From a virus, in the IMG/VR virus record IMGVR_UViG_3300032242_002404, positions 1 to 46,594 of that record: 46,594 bases of DNA. The stretch is one strand, 5' to 3'. A program made the translations under genes and the position numbers. Below the pieces are notes generated by a model that was not told where the DNA came from, ran no database searches, and worked only from the letters and a program-made list of their open reading frames with translations. Shown piece by piece: positions 1-8,397 of this stretch (within the stretch, counting starts at the first letter, position 1; each line of letters opens with the position of its first letter).

Positions 1-936
1 AGCACTATCACCTCTGGCCACATCGGCAACTACCATATAAGATTTTGTATAATCAGGATATTCCCATCTCCAAAGATTATGGTCTACACCATCTTTAATA
101 ATTGGTTCCTGAACATAAGAATCCTTATAGAACATTAATAATTCCGGGTCTATTACATTATCTCCAGAAGAAACGAAGTCACAATCACATTCCTGAGCTG
201 CTCCTTTTTTTCCTAATAATTCTTCCTGTAAATCTCTCCACTTTTGGTCTCTCTCAGGGTGCACCGTCCAATGCAATCTAATTGTATTGAATGGATTTCT
301 ACTTTCCTCTGCTCCCATCCAAGTTTGGTGAAACCAGTTACCCACACCATTAGGAGTAGAAAGTGCAATACAACTACCACCCGTTGATAAGGTAGATTGT
401 GCAGATGTCCAAATCTCATCAATATCATCAATGAAAGCGGCCTCATCAAATATCAATAATGATAAGGCTTCCGAACGTCCGGCATCAGGTGAAGATGCAA
501 TTGCTTTAATTTGAGAACCATTATTTAAACGAAGTGAAAGTTTGTTATCTTCCATACTTCCGTTTTTTAACCAAGTTGGTAATAATTCATGCATTACCCT
601 TACTTTTGTTACTAAGTTCTTTGCAACCTCTTGTTTAGTTGCAATTACCAATATATTAAAATCAGAATTGAATATCATTTTCCATAATGAAAATCCAGCA
701 GATAATGTTGAGATACCTGTTTGTCTTGATTTTAATACTATGTTAAATCTATTATTCTTAAATTGAGTTAATGTACTTTCTTGAAATGGAAATAATTGAA
801 AAGGTATCTTTCCTCTTACAGGATGCTGAATCATACAATACTTCTTCATAAAGTGTATTGGGTCAGTAGCACACTTCTTATATTCCTCTGCAATGATTTC
901 CTTTAAAGTCTTTTTTTGTGTTATGCCTGTATTCAT
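1..936 (-). CDS. terL: Terminase large subunit, T4 gp17-like (3' end beyond window)
   Basis: This is the DNA-packaging motor ATPase/nuclease that translocates phage DNA into the prohead and cuts it. The 312 visible codons run off the window edge. After an N-terminal adaptor (IHFMKKYCMIQHP) comes a Walker A variant LKSRQTGIST, then the Walker B segment LLIFDEAAFI and the coupling motif STPNG. The last visible residues, VVADVARGDSA, match the first acidic strand of the RNase H-fold nuclease; the rest of that domain is missing here. The ATG at 936 overlaps the TGA of the upstream gene by 4 bp (ATGA), which supports this start and implies translational coupling. The family assignment is secure because ATPase and nuclease motifs occur in the right order. 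Confidence 0.95.
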   Translation of the reverse strand, partial: MNTGITQKKTLKEIIAEEYKKCATDPIHFMKKYCMIQHPVRGKIPFQLFPFQESTLTQFKNNRFNIVLKSRQTGISTLSAGFSLWKMIFNSDFNILVIATKQEVAKNLVTKVRVMHELLPTWLKNGSMEDNKLSLRLNNGSQIKAIASSPDAGRSEALSLLIFDEAAFIDDIDEIWTSAQSTLSTGGSCIALSTPNGVGNWFHQTWMGAEESRNPFNTIRLHWTVHPERDQKWRDLQEELLGKKGAAQECDCDFVSSGDNVIDPELLMFYKDSYVQEPIIKDGVDHNLWRWEYPDYTKSYMVVADVARGDSA

Positions 937-1631
937 AAGTTTACATCTTGTAAAAGTTCGTAGTTTTTATCTTTCAATAAACTCCACGCTTCATCTCTAA
1001 TTTTAGTTGCAACTTCTATTTCGTTTTCCAAACTAAGAATTTCTGCCATAATTTCATTCTTAACTTCTTCAACATCTTTTTCCAAAACCCACTTTTCTAT
1101 TCTACCATCCGCATGAACAAAATCATATTCTTGTTTTGCTTCATCATATGCTTGCTTAAATTTTGCAACCATATCTTTACCATTAGCAACTGCGTTATTA
1201 CAAACTTTAAAACTTTCATAATAATCCCACATTCCATCTTGTTTTATGATTGCTTCTCTATTTGCCAAACATGCAGTACAATATCCTGTTTTACTAATAA
1301 ATCTTTTATCGGTAGGTCCCCATTTTTGTCTACCTTGTCTTTCACAATCAGATGCTTTACAGGTATTTAATTTATCTAAGTATGCTCTTACATCCTGAAA
1401 TGTTTCAGTTGCTTCAGATGTTTTGATTATACCAAATTCGGTTTTTTCATTAATCATACCATCTGCATCTACCCACTTATCACCAATCTTTCTATTATTC
1501 TTTTTTGCTGCAGAATCTGCATCGGAAAATCCTATGAAAGTATCTTTTTCATATTCTCCACCTGTTAAAACCATATCTACCAACTTTCTACGAGTTGGAT
1601 GCATGAATTTTTTGTTAAAATCTTTAGCCAT
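933..1631 (-). CDS. Zinc-ribbon protein upstream of terminase, candidate small terminase subunit
   Basis: A 232-residue protein with no motif that proves its function. Residues 10-35 (MHPTRRKLVDMVLTGGEYEK) look like a helical DNA- or protein-binding start. Cys91, Cys96, Cys118 and Cys121 (Cx4C and Cx2C) could hold one zinc ion. The C-terminal 90 residues are strongly helical and charged, as in an oligomerising coiled coil. It overlaps terL by ATGA, and small terminase genes usually sit directly upstream of terL, so a small-terminase or packaging-adaptor role is the natural inference. Classical TerS proteins lack a zinc ribbon, so this remains a context-based guess. Start is the ATG at 1631; no Shine-Dalgarno sequence is visible. 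Confidence 0.6.
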   Translation of the reverse strand: MAKDFNKKFMHPTRRKLVDMVLTGGEYEKDTFIGFSDADSAAKKNNRKIGDKWVDADGMINEKTEFGIIKTSEATETFQDVRAYLDKLNTCKASDCERQGRQKWGPTDKRFISKTGYCTACLANREAIIKQDGMWDYYESFKVCNNAVANGKDMVAKFKQAYDEAKQEYDFVHADGRIEKWVLEKDVEEVKNEIMAEILSLENEIEVATKIRDEAWSLLKDKNYELLQDVNL

Positions 1632-1655
1632 ACTATATACGATATATTTGTATAT

Positions 1656-1663
1656 ATAAGTAT
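1656..1663 (-). promoter_or_regulatory. ATACTTAT box, putative phage promoter element
   Basis: Reads ATACTTAT on the minus strand, 24 nt before the ATG at 1631, in the 66-bp gap between two genes. It is the C variant of the ATAYTTAT box found ahead of many leftward genes here. The gap holds nothing else recognisable. Confidence 0.4.
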
Positions 1664-1697
1664 ATCAAAATAAAACAAAACGAAATAAATTTGCTGA

Positions 1698-4547
1698 TTA
1701 TCTTTTTATAGATTGCTTCAACATAGAATCTGCACTCTTTCTTACTTTGGATGATTTATCATATCTCAAAGCACTTTTTAATTTAATCATTCTACCAGTA
1801 TCAGGGTTTTTGATTTTTTTATCTAAAACTTTACTTGGTAAATTTTTAATTTGCGGTGGTGTAGATGTTTTTTGTTTTTTAGTATTAGTTCTTTTTGGTT
1901 CAGAAGCTTTTTTAACTTTTTCTGATTTTTTAGTTGTTAAAACTATTTTAGAAAATACATCCTTATCAAATTTAGGATATATTTGTTGGAATATTTTTCT
2001 CTTTTCAGCTGTACTAATAGTATCACTACCAAATGTTGCTCTTAATTGAGTTCCACTAATATTTTTACCATTAACTTTTAATTGCATCTCAGGTGCTACA
2101 ATGTAGTACCCTTCATGTTCATATCCTTTCTTTTTAGTATCAGGAACTTTATTATAGTTTTTAAAGTATTTACCACCTTGCTCCAATCGTTCTGCATCTT
2201 TTTGGGATACTGCAGTTACATACTTTGTATTTTTAGGTAATTTATCTAAAATTTCAGTAGGTGCATATGGATTTTTAACTCTAACTACTTTACTTGAAGG
2301 TATTCCAAACATAGTAGTTATTATATTTTTCTTATCTTTAAAATCAAATGGAGATTTAATATCATATTGTGCATTTGAAGATGCTATATAAACATTATCT
2401 TTACCAAACTTATCAACCAATGCTTTATAGATACTATAATGTCCTGCATGGAATGGTTGAAAACGTCCGCTGAATATTGCTACTTCATTTTTAGGTTTTT
2501 TAGCAGTATCGGTTTCTTTTCCCGTAGTTTCTTTCTTTTTTGGTTTATCAAATTTAAAAGTTCCGTTAATTTGATTTATAGGTGCAAATGCTCCTGTAAA
2601 TTTGTAAGGTTTACCATTATACTGAAATACAATACCTTCCGATGGAACTAATTTATCTATACCAATAGAATTTAATCTTTTTAATTCGTTTTGTAGTTTT
2701 GCAATCTTATCAGTATCTTTACTATCTCTAATACCTTTAATAGATGCCAATGTTTCTTTCTTTAATGCAATTCCAGCTTTTGGATTGTTTGATGATAAGA
2801 AATTTGTTACTCTTTTCAATACATCTGCTCCTGAATTTAAGAATGTCATTTCAATTGGGTTAATCATTTTCTTTTGTGATTTTACCAATTGATTATTTTC
2901 AAAGTTTTTAAACCATTCTTTTTTCTTTTCATCAGTAAAAGATTTACTACCAAATGTTTTATCACCATCTGCAAATCTTTTAATCAATCCGTTCTTTTCT
3001 TCTTTTGAAAATTTCAAACCTTGCTTATCTAATTCTCTACTCCACCATGCTCTACGATAATCTTCTAATTTTGATTTATCATTTAAACCAAATTCCTTAG
3101 CTGCTTTATCTAATTCCGAATTATATTTTTTTGCTTTTTGTGCATACTCTTTTGCTTCTGCATCATTGAATACTATTTCTCTAGGACCTTCAATACCAAA
3201 TGTTTTTTGTCTATCTGCTCCTACTTTTTGAATAGCCTGTGCAAATGTTTTAGCATCTTCCGTTGAACGACCTATTTGTTCACCATCTTTATTATATTCA
3301 ATAGTTCCATGCATTACCAAAACATTCTTTCCGTAAGGTATTACATTTTGGGTTTCTGGAAGTATAATTTCCAAACTCATAAACTTAGAACCATTACCAA
3401 ACATTTTCTTAACTTGTTCAGGAGATAATTTCTTAACTGCTGCTTGTAAATCCTCAGCTGAATTTGTAAATGCTTTTTCAATTCCACCTCTTCCGGCAAA
3501 TTGTTGTGCAATTCCTTTTACATCTAATGCATTTTGTCCTGCATTTCTAACATGTCCTTTATTTCTACCAAATCTAATTTTACCATCTTTAATAGTAAAT
3601 GCGATATTTTGTCCATCCAATTTTTCACTAACAGGTGCTTCTTTATCCAATCCACCAACAAGACCTCTTTTAATCATTTCTTTCATATCACCGAAAGTCA
3701 AATCTTCATCTTCAAATGGATGTGCTAAGTGTCCTGCTGCTCCACCTTCAGTCAATAAACCCTCCGATACTACTGGTTGGTTATCATGTCCGCATTTATG
3801 ACAAATGTATTTATCAGTTCCACCATCTTCCAATTTCCAATTCCATCCACACTTATCACAAGTTACTTCATCACCATCAACTATTTCTTTAATTGAATTT
3901 TTTTTTATTTTAGATGATTTTTTTAAAAAATCTTCGGGTGTAGTAATTTTTCTATTTGGATGTTCATGGTCCCAAGGTCCATTTTCATTTTTGTGATTAT
4001 CAATTGGTAATTTTTTATTTTCAATATCTTTATATTGGTCACTTTTGTGATTCATCATTTCCCAATCTTTCAACTTACCAACATATGGTTCTTTTTTTCT
4101 AAACTCATTCCAACTGGCATTATGGTCACCATGAATACCCGATGTTTCATAGTTAGCTCCAAAACTTATTTCGTTTAGGTCAGCTTCTTCTAATCCAGCA
4201 TTATTTAATTTGCGATAATAATTTAAATCTTCTTCAATGTGGTCTTTTGCAATAAGTGTTGCAACTTTTAAATTATCAGTATGTTCAGTTTCGTGTTTTG
4301 CACCCTCTTTTATCTTACTCTTAACATCATCAACAGTTGTTTTGTGCTTATCAGCTATTTGTTGAATTGTTAATCTATCAGGTCTATCTCTATGCATTAA
4401 AGATATGGCTGGGTCATTTCCTATATGGTCTATCTCCATAGGATGAACACCACCTAAACCTTCATGTTTAACATGCGGTGTAGATGGTGTTAATTCTTTC
4501 TCTTCTCTTAATATTGATTCTACTAGAAAATTTGTTAATCCTTTCAT
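1698..4547 (-). CDS. Multidomain protein: DUF5661-like, zinc ribbon, ligase-like nucleotidyltransferase and NMNAT-like adenylyltransferase
   Basis: A 949-residue modular protein. Residues about 45-120 resemble DUF5661 (HETEHTDNLKVATLIAKDH). A zinc ribbon uses Cys230, Cys233, Cys249 and Cys252. Residues about 300-655 carry the covalent-nucleotidyltransferase motifs of RNA/DNA ligases: motif I EKLDGQN with Lys309 as the likely adenylated lysine, a motif III-like MSLEII around 391-395, motif IV EGIVF at 638-642 and motif V PYKF at 647-650. They are split by a long helical insert at about 430-625. Residues about 688-865 form an HxGH nucleotidylyltransferase (GRFQPFHAGH at 694-703, ISGTQLR at 830-836), the signature of NMNAT/NadR-type enzymes. 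The tail is Lys-rich. Substrates are unknown; RNA/DNA end repair and NAD metabolism are both possible. It sits among packaging and virion genes behind a late-type promoter box, so it may be packaged in the head. Confidence 0.8.
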   Translation of the reverse strand: MKGLTNFLVESILREEKELTPSTPHVKHEGLGGVHPMEIDHIGNDPAISLMHRDRPDRLTIQQIADKHKTTVDDVKSKIKEGAKHETEHTDNLKVATLIAKDHIEEDLNYYRKLNNAGLEEADLNEISFGANYETSGIHGDHNASWNEFRKKEPYVGKLKDWEMMNHKSDQYKDIENKKLPIDNHKNENGPWDHEHPNRKITTPEDFLKKSSKIKKNSIKEIVDGDEVTCDKCGWNWKLEDGGTDKYICHKCGHDNQPVVSEGLLTEGGAAGHLAHPFEDEDLTFGDMKEMIKRGLVGGLDKEAPVSEKLDGQNIAFTIKDGKIRFGRNKGHVRNAGQNALDVKGIAQQFAGRGGIEKAFTNSAEDLQAAVKKLSPEQVKKMFGNGSKFMSLEIILPETQNVIPYGKNVLVMHGTIEYNKDGEQIGRSTEDAKTFAQAIQKVGADRQKTFGIEGPREIVFNDAEAKEYAQKAKKYNSELDKAAKEFGLNDKSKLEDYRRAWWSRELDKQGLKFSKEEKNGLIKRFADGDKTFGSKSFTDEKKKEWFKNFENNQLVKSQKKMINPIEMTFLNSGADVLKRVTNFLSSNNPKAGIALKKETLASIKGIRDSKDTDKIAKLQNELKRLNSIGIDKLVPSEGIVFQYNGKPYKFTGAFAPINQINGTFKFDKPKKKETTGKETDTAKKPKNEVAIFSGRFQPFHAGHYSIYKALVDKFGKDNVYIASSNAQYDIKSPFDFKDKKNIITTMFGIPSSKVVRVKNPYAPTEILDKLPKNTKYVTAVSQKDAERLEQGGKYFKNYNKVPDTKKKGYEHEGYYIVAPEMQLKVNGKNISGTQLRATFGSDTISTAEKRKIFQQIYPKFDKDVFSKIVLTTKKSEKVKKASEPKRTNTKKQKTSTPPQIKNLPSKVLDKKIKNPDTGRMIKLKSALRYDKSSKVRKSADSMLKQSIKR

Positions 4548-4570
4548 TACGATATTTTACTTATACCATA

Positions 4571-4578
4571 ATAAATAT
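4571..4578 (-). promoter_or_regulatory. ATATTTAT box, putative phage late promoter element
   Basis: ATATTTAT on the minus strand, 23 nt upstream of the ATG at 4547, in the 37-bp gap between genes. It matches the box shared with at least nine other leftward units. Confidence 0.5.
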
Positions 4579-4584
4579 ATGGGA

Positions 4585-4980
4585 TTAGTCTTTTACAACT
4601 TTCATTTGCTGATTTGGATTTCCTCCAGCTTGTTGTTGTTCAGCTAATTGTCTTCTTGTTGGAGCACCTGGTTGATACTGCATTGTTCCATCCTGTGGAT
4701 TGTATCTACCTTGAGGATATTTTTCATCCAATGCTTCAAACATATCTCTTAATTGTGCATTAATTGCTTTGAAATCATCCTCTGCTCTTTCGCTGAATTC
4801 ATCCAATCTCATTAACTCATCACTTAATTCTTTTCTTCTAACATACATTTGTCCGAATTCCATAATTAATTGTTGAGCTCTTTGGTTTAACTCTTCGATT
4901 GAACTTCTAGTTTCTTCATCCAATTTTACACTTGCAATTTCAATTGATTGCGTTTGTGGGATGTTATCTAACTCTGCCAT
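4585..4980 (-). CDS. Coiled-coil protein, paralogue of the 8398-8682 gene
   Basis: A 131-residue, mostly helical protein (about residues 20-90) with a Gln/Pro/Gly-rich flexible C-terminus. It aligns over most of its length with the 94-residue product at 8398-8682. Both have a helix containing LI/LV-x-E/D-F/L-GQ followed by V/I-x-R-x-x-x, a second helix, then YPQGRYNPQDGTMQY here against YPKGEIDMKSGNVTF there. Function is not recognised; a small structural or chaperone-like coiled coil is plausible. The ATG at 4980 lies 26 nt after an ATATTTAT box. The pair flanks the two large glycosyltransferase genes, so a gene duplication brackets the modification cassette. Confidence 0.7.
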   Translation of the reverse strand: MAELDNIPQTQSIEIASVKLDEETRSSIEELNQRAQQLIMEFGQMYVRRKELSDELMRLDEFSERAEDDFKAINAQLRDMFEALDEKYPQGRYNPQDGTMQYQPGAPTRRQLAEQQQAGGNPNQQMKVVKD

Positions 4981-5006
4981 AAATTATTGTTTTTAATTGT
5001 TTATAT

Positions 5007-5014
5007 ATAAATAT
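5007..5014 (-). promoter_or_regulatory. ATATTTAT box, putative phage late promoter element
   Basis: Minus-strand TATATTTATATA, 26 nt upstream of the ATG at 4980, in a 50-bp AT-only gap that holds no convincing terminator for the preceding glycosyltransferase gene. Confidence 0.5.
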
Positions 5015-5030
5015 ATTGTTTTTTTATTTT

Positions 5031-6179
5031 TTACAATATTTTTTCTATGTTTTTAATCACACTATAAGATGATATTGATTTTGTACATTCAAATTGTCTA
5101 TCCGTTCCTTTGTGGTCAGGACACCAATTCCAATCACCAGGGTCTAATCTTAATCGGTTAAAACATCCTTCACATTTACCTTTTGGTGCTGTAATTCTTA
5201 TACAATCTTGCATCTCTGCCCAATCATAAGAAAATCCACTTATTAATACCGTTGGAACATTTAATGCCCAACTTAACCAACTCAATCCACTACCTATTCC
5301 AATAAATGCTTTTGATTTTAACATTTCATCCATAACACTTTCTAATGGTCCGTTTGGATGTTGAACTATACCTGTTGGTAATTTATTTCCCATATAATCA
5401 TCACCTTCTTTTGAAAGTAATTTGACTGTATATCCTTTATCATTTAACCAATCCACCACATCTTGCCATCCGGTTGGGTTGTTCCAAAACTTAGATTGTG
5501 CAGTTCCAAATATTGCTATTGTTATTTGCTTTGAATTTGGGTCATATTGTATTCCTCTATTTTTTAATTTTGGTTTTACTTCTACATAATCCAATCCTAA
5601 AATATCCGAACACATTTTTTGCATTGTTTGTGTTTTTGGGTCTATTGGATTTTTAAATAAATTTATACTATTATCTTCATTGTAATATAATCCAATTCCA
5701 TACATTGCATATAAACCCTGAACATTTGTTCCAGGATTTACAAATTCCAATTCAGGATAATTTTCCTCAAACATATGATTCATAAAAGTTGAAACCACAA
5801 CTTTACAATTATGTTTTTTTCTAAATTCATCTGCGTAAGGAAACCAAGCCATACTATCACCCAATGCTTTTGAATCTAATGCAATATAAATTCTTTTACC
5901 TTCAATATCAAATTTATGTTCATGGAATAATTTTCCACCTTCGTAAATTTTAATATCCCAATCAATAAAATATTCATAACTACATCTACACCACATATTA
6001 TTTTTAATAGTTGATGTATAAACTAATGTTTTAGTTTTACTATTCCAAAATTCAATTCTATATTCACCCGGAGTATTTCCTTTAACTTCTACAAAAGGTC
6101 CTTTAACAAAATGAATTATCACTTTATTTTTAATCTCTCTTATACTATTTTTATTTTTCTTTAAATTATTGTAAATCAT
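5031..6179 (-). CDS. TibC/Aah-like protein O-heptosyltransferase (GT9-related)
   Basis: A glycosyltransferase resembling bacterial autotransporter heptosyltransferases, which attach heptose to Ser/Thr of adhesin repeats. Counting from the ATG at 6179 (382 residues), an N-terminal beta-rich region (VKGPFVEVKG, NNMWCRCSYEYFIDWDI) precedes the GT-B core with SKALGDSMAWFPYADEF (Asp108 in the position of the TibC catalytic base). The C-terminal half has AIFGTAQSKFWN and IGIGSGLSWLSWALNVPTV, typical of GT9 donor sites. Cys336, Cys339, Cys353 and Cys365 match the four-cysteine iron finger of TibC. The ATG shares its A with the TAA of the upstream gene (TAATG), favouring it over a TTG at 6188. The donor sugar cannot be read from sequence. 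The family call rests on remembered motif patterns, not on a search. Confidence 0.82.
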   Translation of the reverse strand: MIYNNLKKNKNSIREIKNKVIIHFVKGPFVEVKGNTPGEYRIEFWNSKTKTLVYTSTIKNNMWCRCSYEYFIDWDIKIYEGGKLFHEHKFDIEGKRIYIALDSKALGDSMAWFPYADEFRKKHNCKVVVSTFMNHMFEENYPELEFVNPGTNVQGLYAMYGIGLYYNEDNSINLFKNPIDPKTQTMQKMCSDILGLDYVEVKPKLKNRGIQYDPNSKQITIAIFGTAQSKFWNNPTGWQDVVDWLNDKGYTVKLLSKEGDDYMGNKLPTGIVQHPNGPLESVMDEMLKSKAFIGIGSGLSWLSWALNVPTVLISGFSYDWAEMQDCIRITAPKGKCEGCFNRLRLDPGDWNWCPDHKGTDRQFECTKSISSYSVIKNIEKIL

Positions 6180-8356
6180 TAACTCCAAGTTTTAACTGTT
6201 AAATCTAATAAGGAATATCCTTCTGCCTGCTTACTATACATTTTGTTTGTAGTATATCTTGGTTTTGGATGGTTGTAAAATACATGATTAAACCAAAGGT
6301 CACCAACATCCCACTCACAATCTGCTATTCTATCTAACCACCATTGTTTGTTTCTATTTGGAATTAAATAAGCATGTGCTAAATCCTGATTGTGTGCTGT
6401 CTTAGTAAACATATCATCTATTTTTGTTTTACTCATAGATGGGTTATCTGCCAAACCAATATAATATGCATCATCTCTTTCGGAAATAAAACAAGCTTTA
6501 TGAACCATATTTACAAACTCCTCCAATCCAGTATAAATGAAAGCATCTGCTTCGAATATCAATGTATAATCGTAATTATCAGTATCAATCATTTCCAATG
6601 CTCCTTTATGTGCTAAATAACATCCATAGTGTCTACCTGTAATCCATCCCAATCCGTTTCCTATTGCGCCTGGCATATTATCTTTACTAATATGCTCTGG
6701 TCTTCTACAATGTTCAGCAGGTGCAAATCCTTCATATACTTTGTTTACAATAGGTTTGTAATCAATACCATACTTTTGTAATTGTTTTAAAGAAGCCTGT
6801 GATACCATTTCTCTAGGGTCATTTGGTCTAGTCATTAAATGAATAGCCTGAATACGTGGTTTATTTCTTAACCAACTCCAAATACTTTGTTCAACTTGTC
6901 CATAAAAGAATTCTTCTACTGCTCTTGTCAAACCTGTAAAATGTTCAGTTCCAAAATCATCACCACTAATAACTCCACCTGGTTTTATTTTGTTATACCA
7001 AATGGTCATATCTTCTTTAACATCTTCATAAGAATGCCCACCATCAATCATCATAAAATCAATAGAACAATTTGGAAAATTATTTGCAGCGTTCTTTGAT
7101 GTATCTTTTATATAATCAATTGATGCATAGTTTCCTGATATCATCGTATTATCTATAAACTCATAGAATATATCTCCATTAAAAGTTCCAACAATATTTT
7201 GGTGTAATTTTTCATCAACCGTTCCTTTCCAAGTATCAATTGATGTTAAATTTATTTTCTTACCAGATTTTCTAATTGCAGATGCTAAGTAGTTTGTTGA
7301 TTTACCAAACCATGCACCCAATTCAACAAATACTGCTCCATCAAATCCAGTAGATACCATTCTATCATAAACATTTTGATAAGAAAACCAACCAGGTATT
7401 TCATTAAATTCAGGTTGTAATGTTTCTAATAAAATTCTTTTTGTTTTATTCAAATCACTATCTATATAAGTTACCAATTGATTATTATCATAGGTATCTA
7501 AGAATGTATGTAGTCTTCTAAATAAACATGGTAGTTTATATGAAAGAGCTTCTTTAATTGATAATGGATTTAATTCTAAAACAGAACTAAAATAGAAAAG
7601 GTCAGATGCTGCGTAAAAAGTATCAACATCATCTCTTTCACCCCAAACAATACAATTCTTTGGTTTGTTATTCATCAAAGGGCCCCAATAACTTTCAAAG
7701 TTCATAGCCTGATTTCCTACAAAGTGAAATTTGATTTTATACTTTTCTAATTGCCTTGCTATTGCAAATATCTCACCTTGATTTTTTCCTTCCGAAAATA
7801 AGCCAACATTTAATACATGCTTCCAATCACTTTCAAATCCTAATTGTTTTTTAGCTGCTTTTTTATCAAATGTATAATCTTCAATTGGATATTGCCAAAG
7901 GTCTAATTCAACTCCTAAATCTGCATCTGCAAATCTTTGTTTACTCCACTCCGATACTAAAACATATCTATCAGGTTGGTAAGTTATTTCTTCAGGATTT
8001 GTAAATGAACCATGTGTAGTTGCAACAATAAAATATTTTCTATCTTTAACAAATATTTTATCCAATACATCAGTTGGTAAATCAAATTCAGGAATTTCCT
8101 GAAAGTGTATAATATCAGGTTGAACTTTTTTAATTATATCCAATATTTTTTCTCTTTCGGAATGTAATTCATGTAAAGGTACTAATGCTTTAATTCTATT
8201 CTTTTGAACAACATAAGCATTACCACCACTATTATTTATTTCACAAACTTCAATATCAAAATCATTTAAAAAATGTTTGATTTGTTTGTAAGTATATTGT
8301 GGTTGTCCACCTGTTGATAAGTGCGGACATACATATAACAATTTCTTTTTACTCAT
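6179..8356 (-). CDS. Three-domain glycosyltransferase GT4 / methyltransferase / GT25-like
   Basis: A 725-residue fusion. Residues 5-315 form a GT4-type glycosyltransferase: STGGQPQY near the start, VLNVGLFSEGKNQ at 181-193, and the EX7E donor-site motif ELNPLSIKEA with Glu261 and Glu269. Residues about 320-490 form a class I SAM-dependent methyltransferase of the Methyltransf_24 type: VELGAWFGKST at 344-354, SIDTW at 372-376, and IDGGHSYEDVKED at 437-449. Residues about 500-720 resemble GT25 enzymes, with HYGCYLAHKGAL at 576-587 and an acidic FEADAF at 601-606. The product could build and methylate a short glycan. It starts at the ATG at 8356 directly behind a Bacteroidota-type promoter and is coupled to the heptosyltransferase gene by TAATG. 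The GT25 part is the least certain. Confidence 0.82.
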   Translation of the reverse strand: MSKKKLLYVCPHLSTGGQPQYTYKQIKHFLNDFDIEVCEINNSGGNAYVVQKNRIKALVPLHELHSEREKILDIIKKVQPDIIHFQEIPEFDLPTDVLDKIFVKDRKYFIVATTHGSFTNPEEITYQPDRYVLVSEWSKQRFADADLGVELDLWQYPIEDYTFDKKAAKKQLGFESDWKHVLNVGLFSEGKNQGEIFAIARQLEKYKIKFHFVGNQAMNFESYWGPLMNNKPKNCIVWGERDDVDTFYAASDLFYFSSVLELNPLSIKEALSYKLPCLFRRLHTFLDTYDNNQLVTYIDSDLNKTKRILLETLQPEFNEIPGWFSYQNVYDRMVSTGFDGAVFVELGAWFGKSTNYLASAIRKSGKKINLTSIDTWKGTVDEKLHQNIVGTFNGDIFYEFIDNTMISGNYASIDYIKDTSKNAANNFPNCSIDFMMIDGGHSYEDVKEDMTIWYNKIKPGGVISGDDFGTEHFTGLTRAVEEFFYGQVEQSIWSWLRNKPRIQAIHLMTRPNDPREMVSQASLKQLQKYGIDYKPIVNKVYEGFAPAEHCRRPEHISKDNMPGAIGNGLGWITGRHYGCYLAHKGALEMIDTDNYDYTLIFEADAFIYTGLEEFVNMVHKACFISERDDAYYIGLADNPSMSKTKIDDMFTKTAHNQDLAHAYLIPNRNKQWWLDRIADCEWDVGDLWFNHVFYNHPKPRYTTNKMYSKQAEGYSLLDLTVKTWS

Positions 8357-8364
8357 AGTTGTAA

Positions 8365-8396
8365 CAAATATACGAAACTTTTTTTAAACTACCAAA
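8365..8396 (-). promoter_or_regulatory. Bacteroidota-type promoter (TTTG-N20-TATATTTG)
   Basis: On the minus strand a -33 element TTTG (8396-8393) and a -7 element TATATTTG (8372-8365) are separated by exactly 20 nt, matching the primary sigma-factor consensus of Bacteroides and flavobacteria. The -7 box ends 8 nt before the ATG at 8356, so the transcript would have almost no leader. The -33 element lies just before the stop of the 8398 gene. Confidence 0.7.
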
Positions 8397-8397
8397 T

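Noticed and set aside
213-766. ORFs at 213-449 (minus) and 542-766 (plus)
   Set aside because: They are out-of-frame shadows of the large terminase gene, whose motifs are unbroken through this region.
5011-5040. ATATTG/CAATAT hairpin after the heptosyltransferase gene
   Set aside because: Only 6 A-T-rich pairs with a 15-nt loop and no following T-tract on the transcribed strand; expected by chance in such AT-rich DNA.
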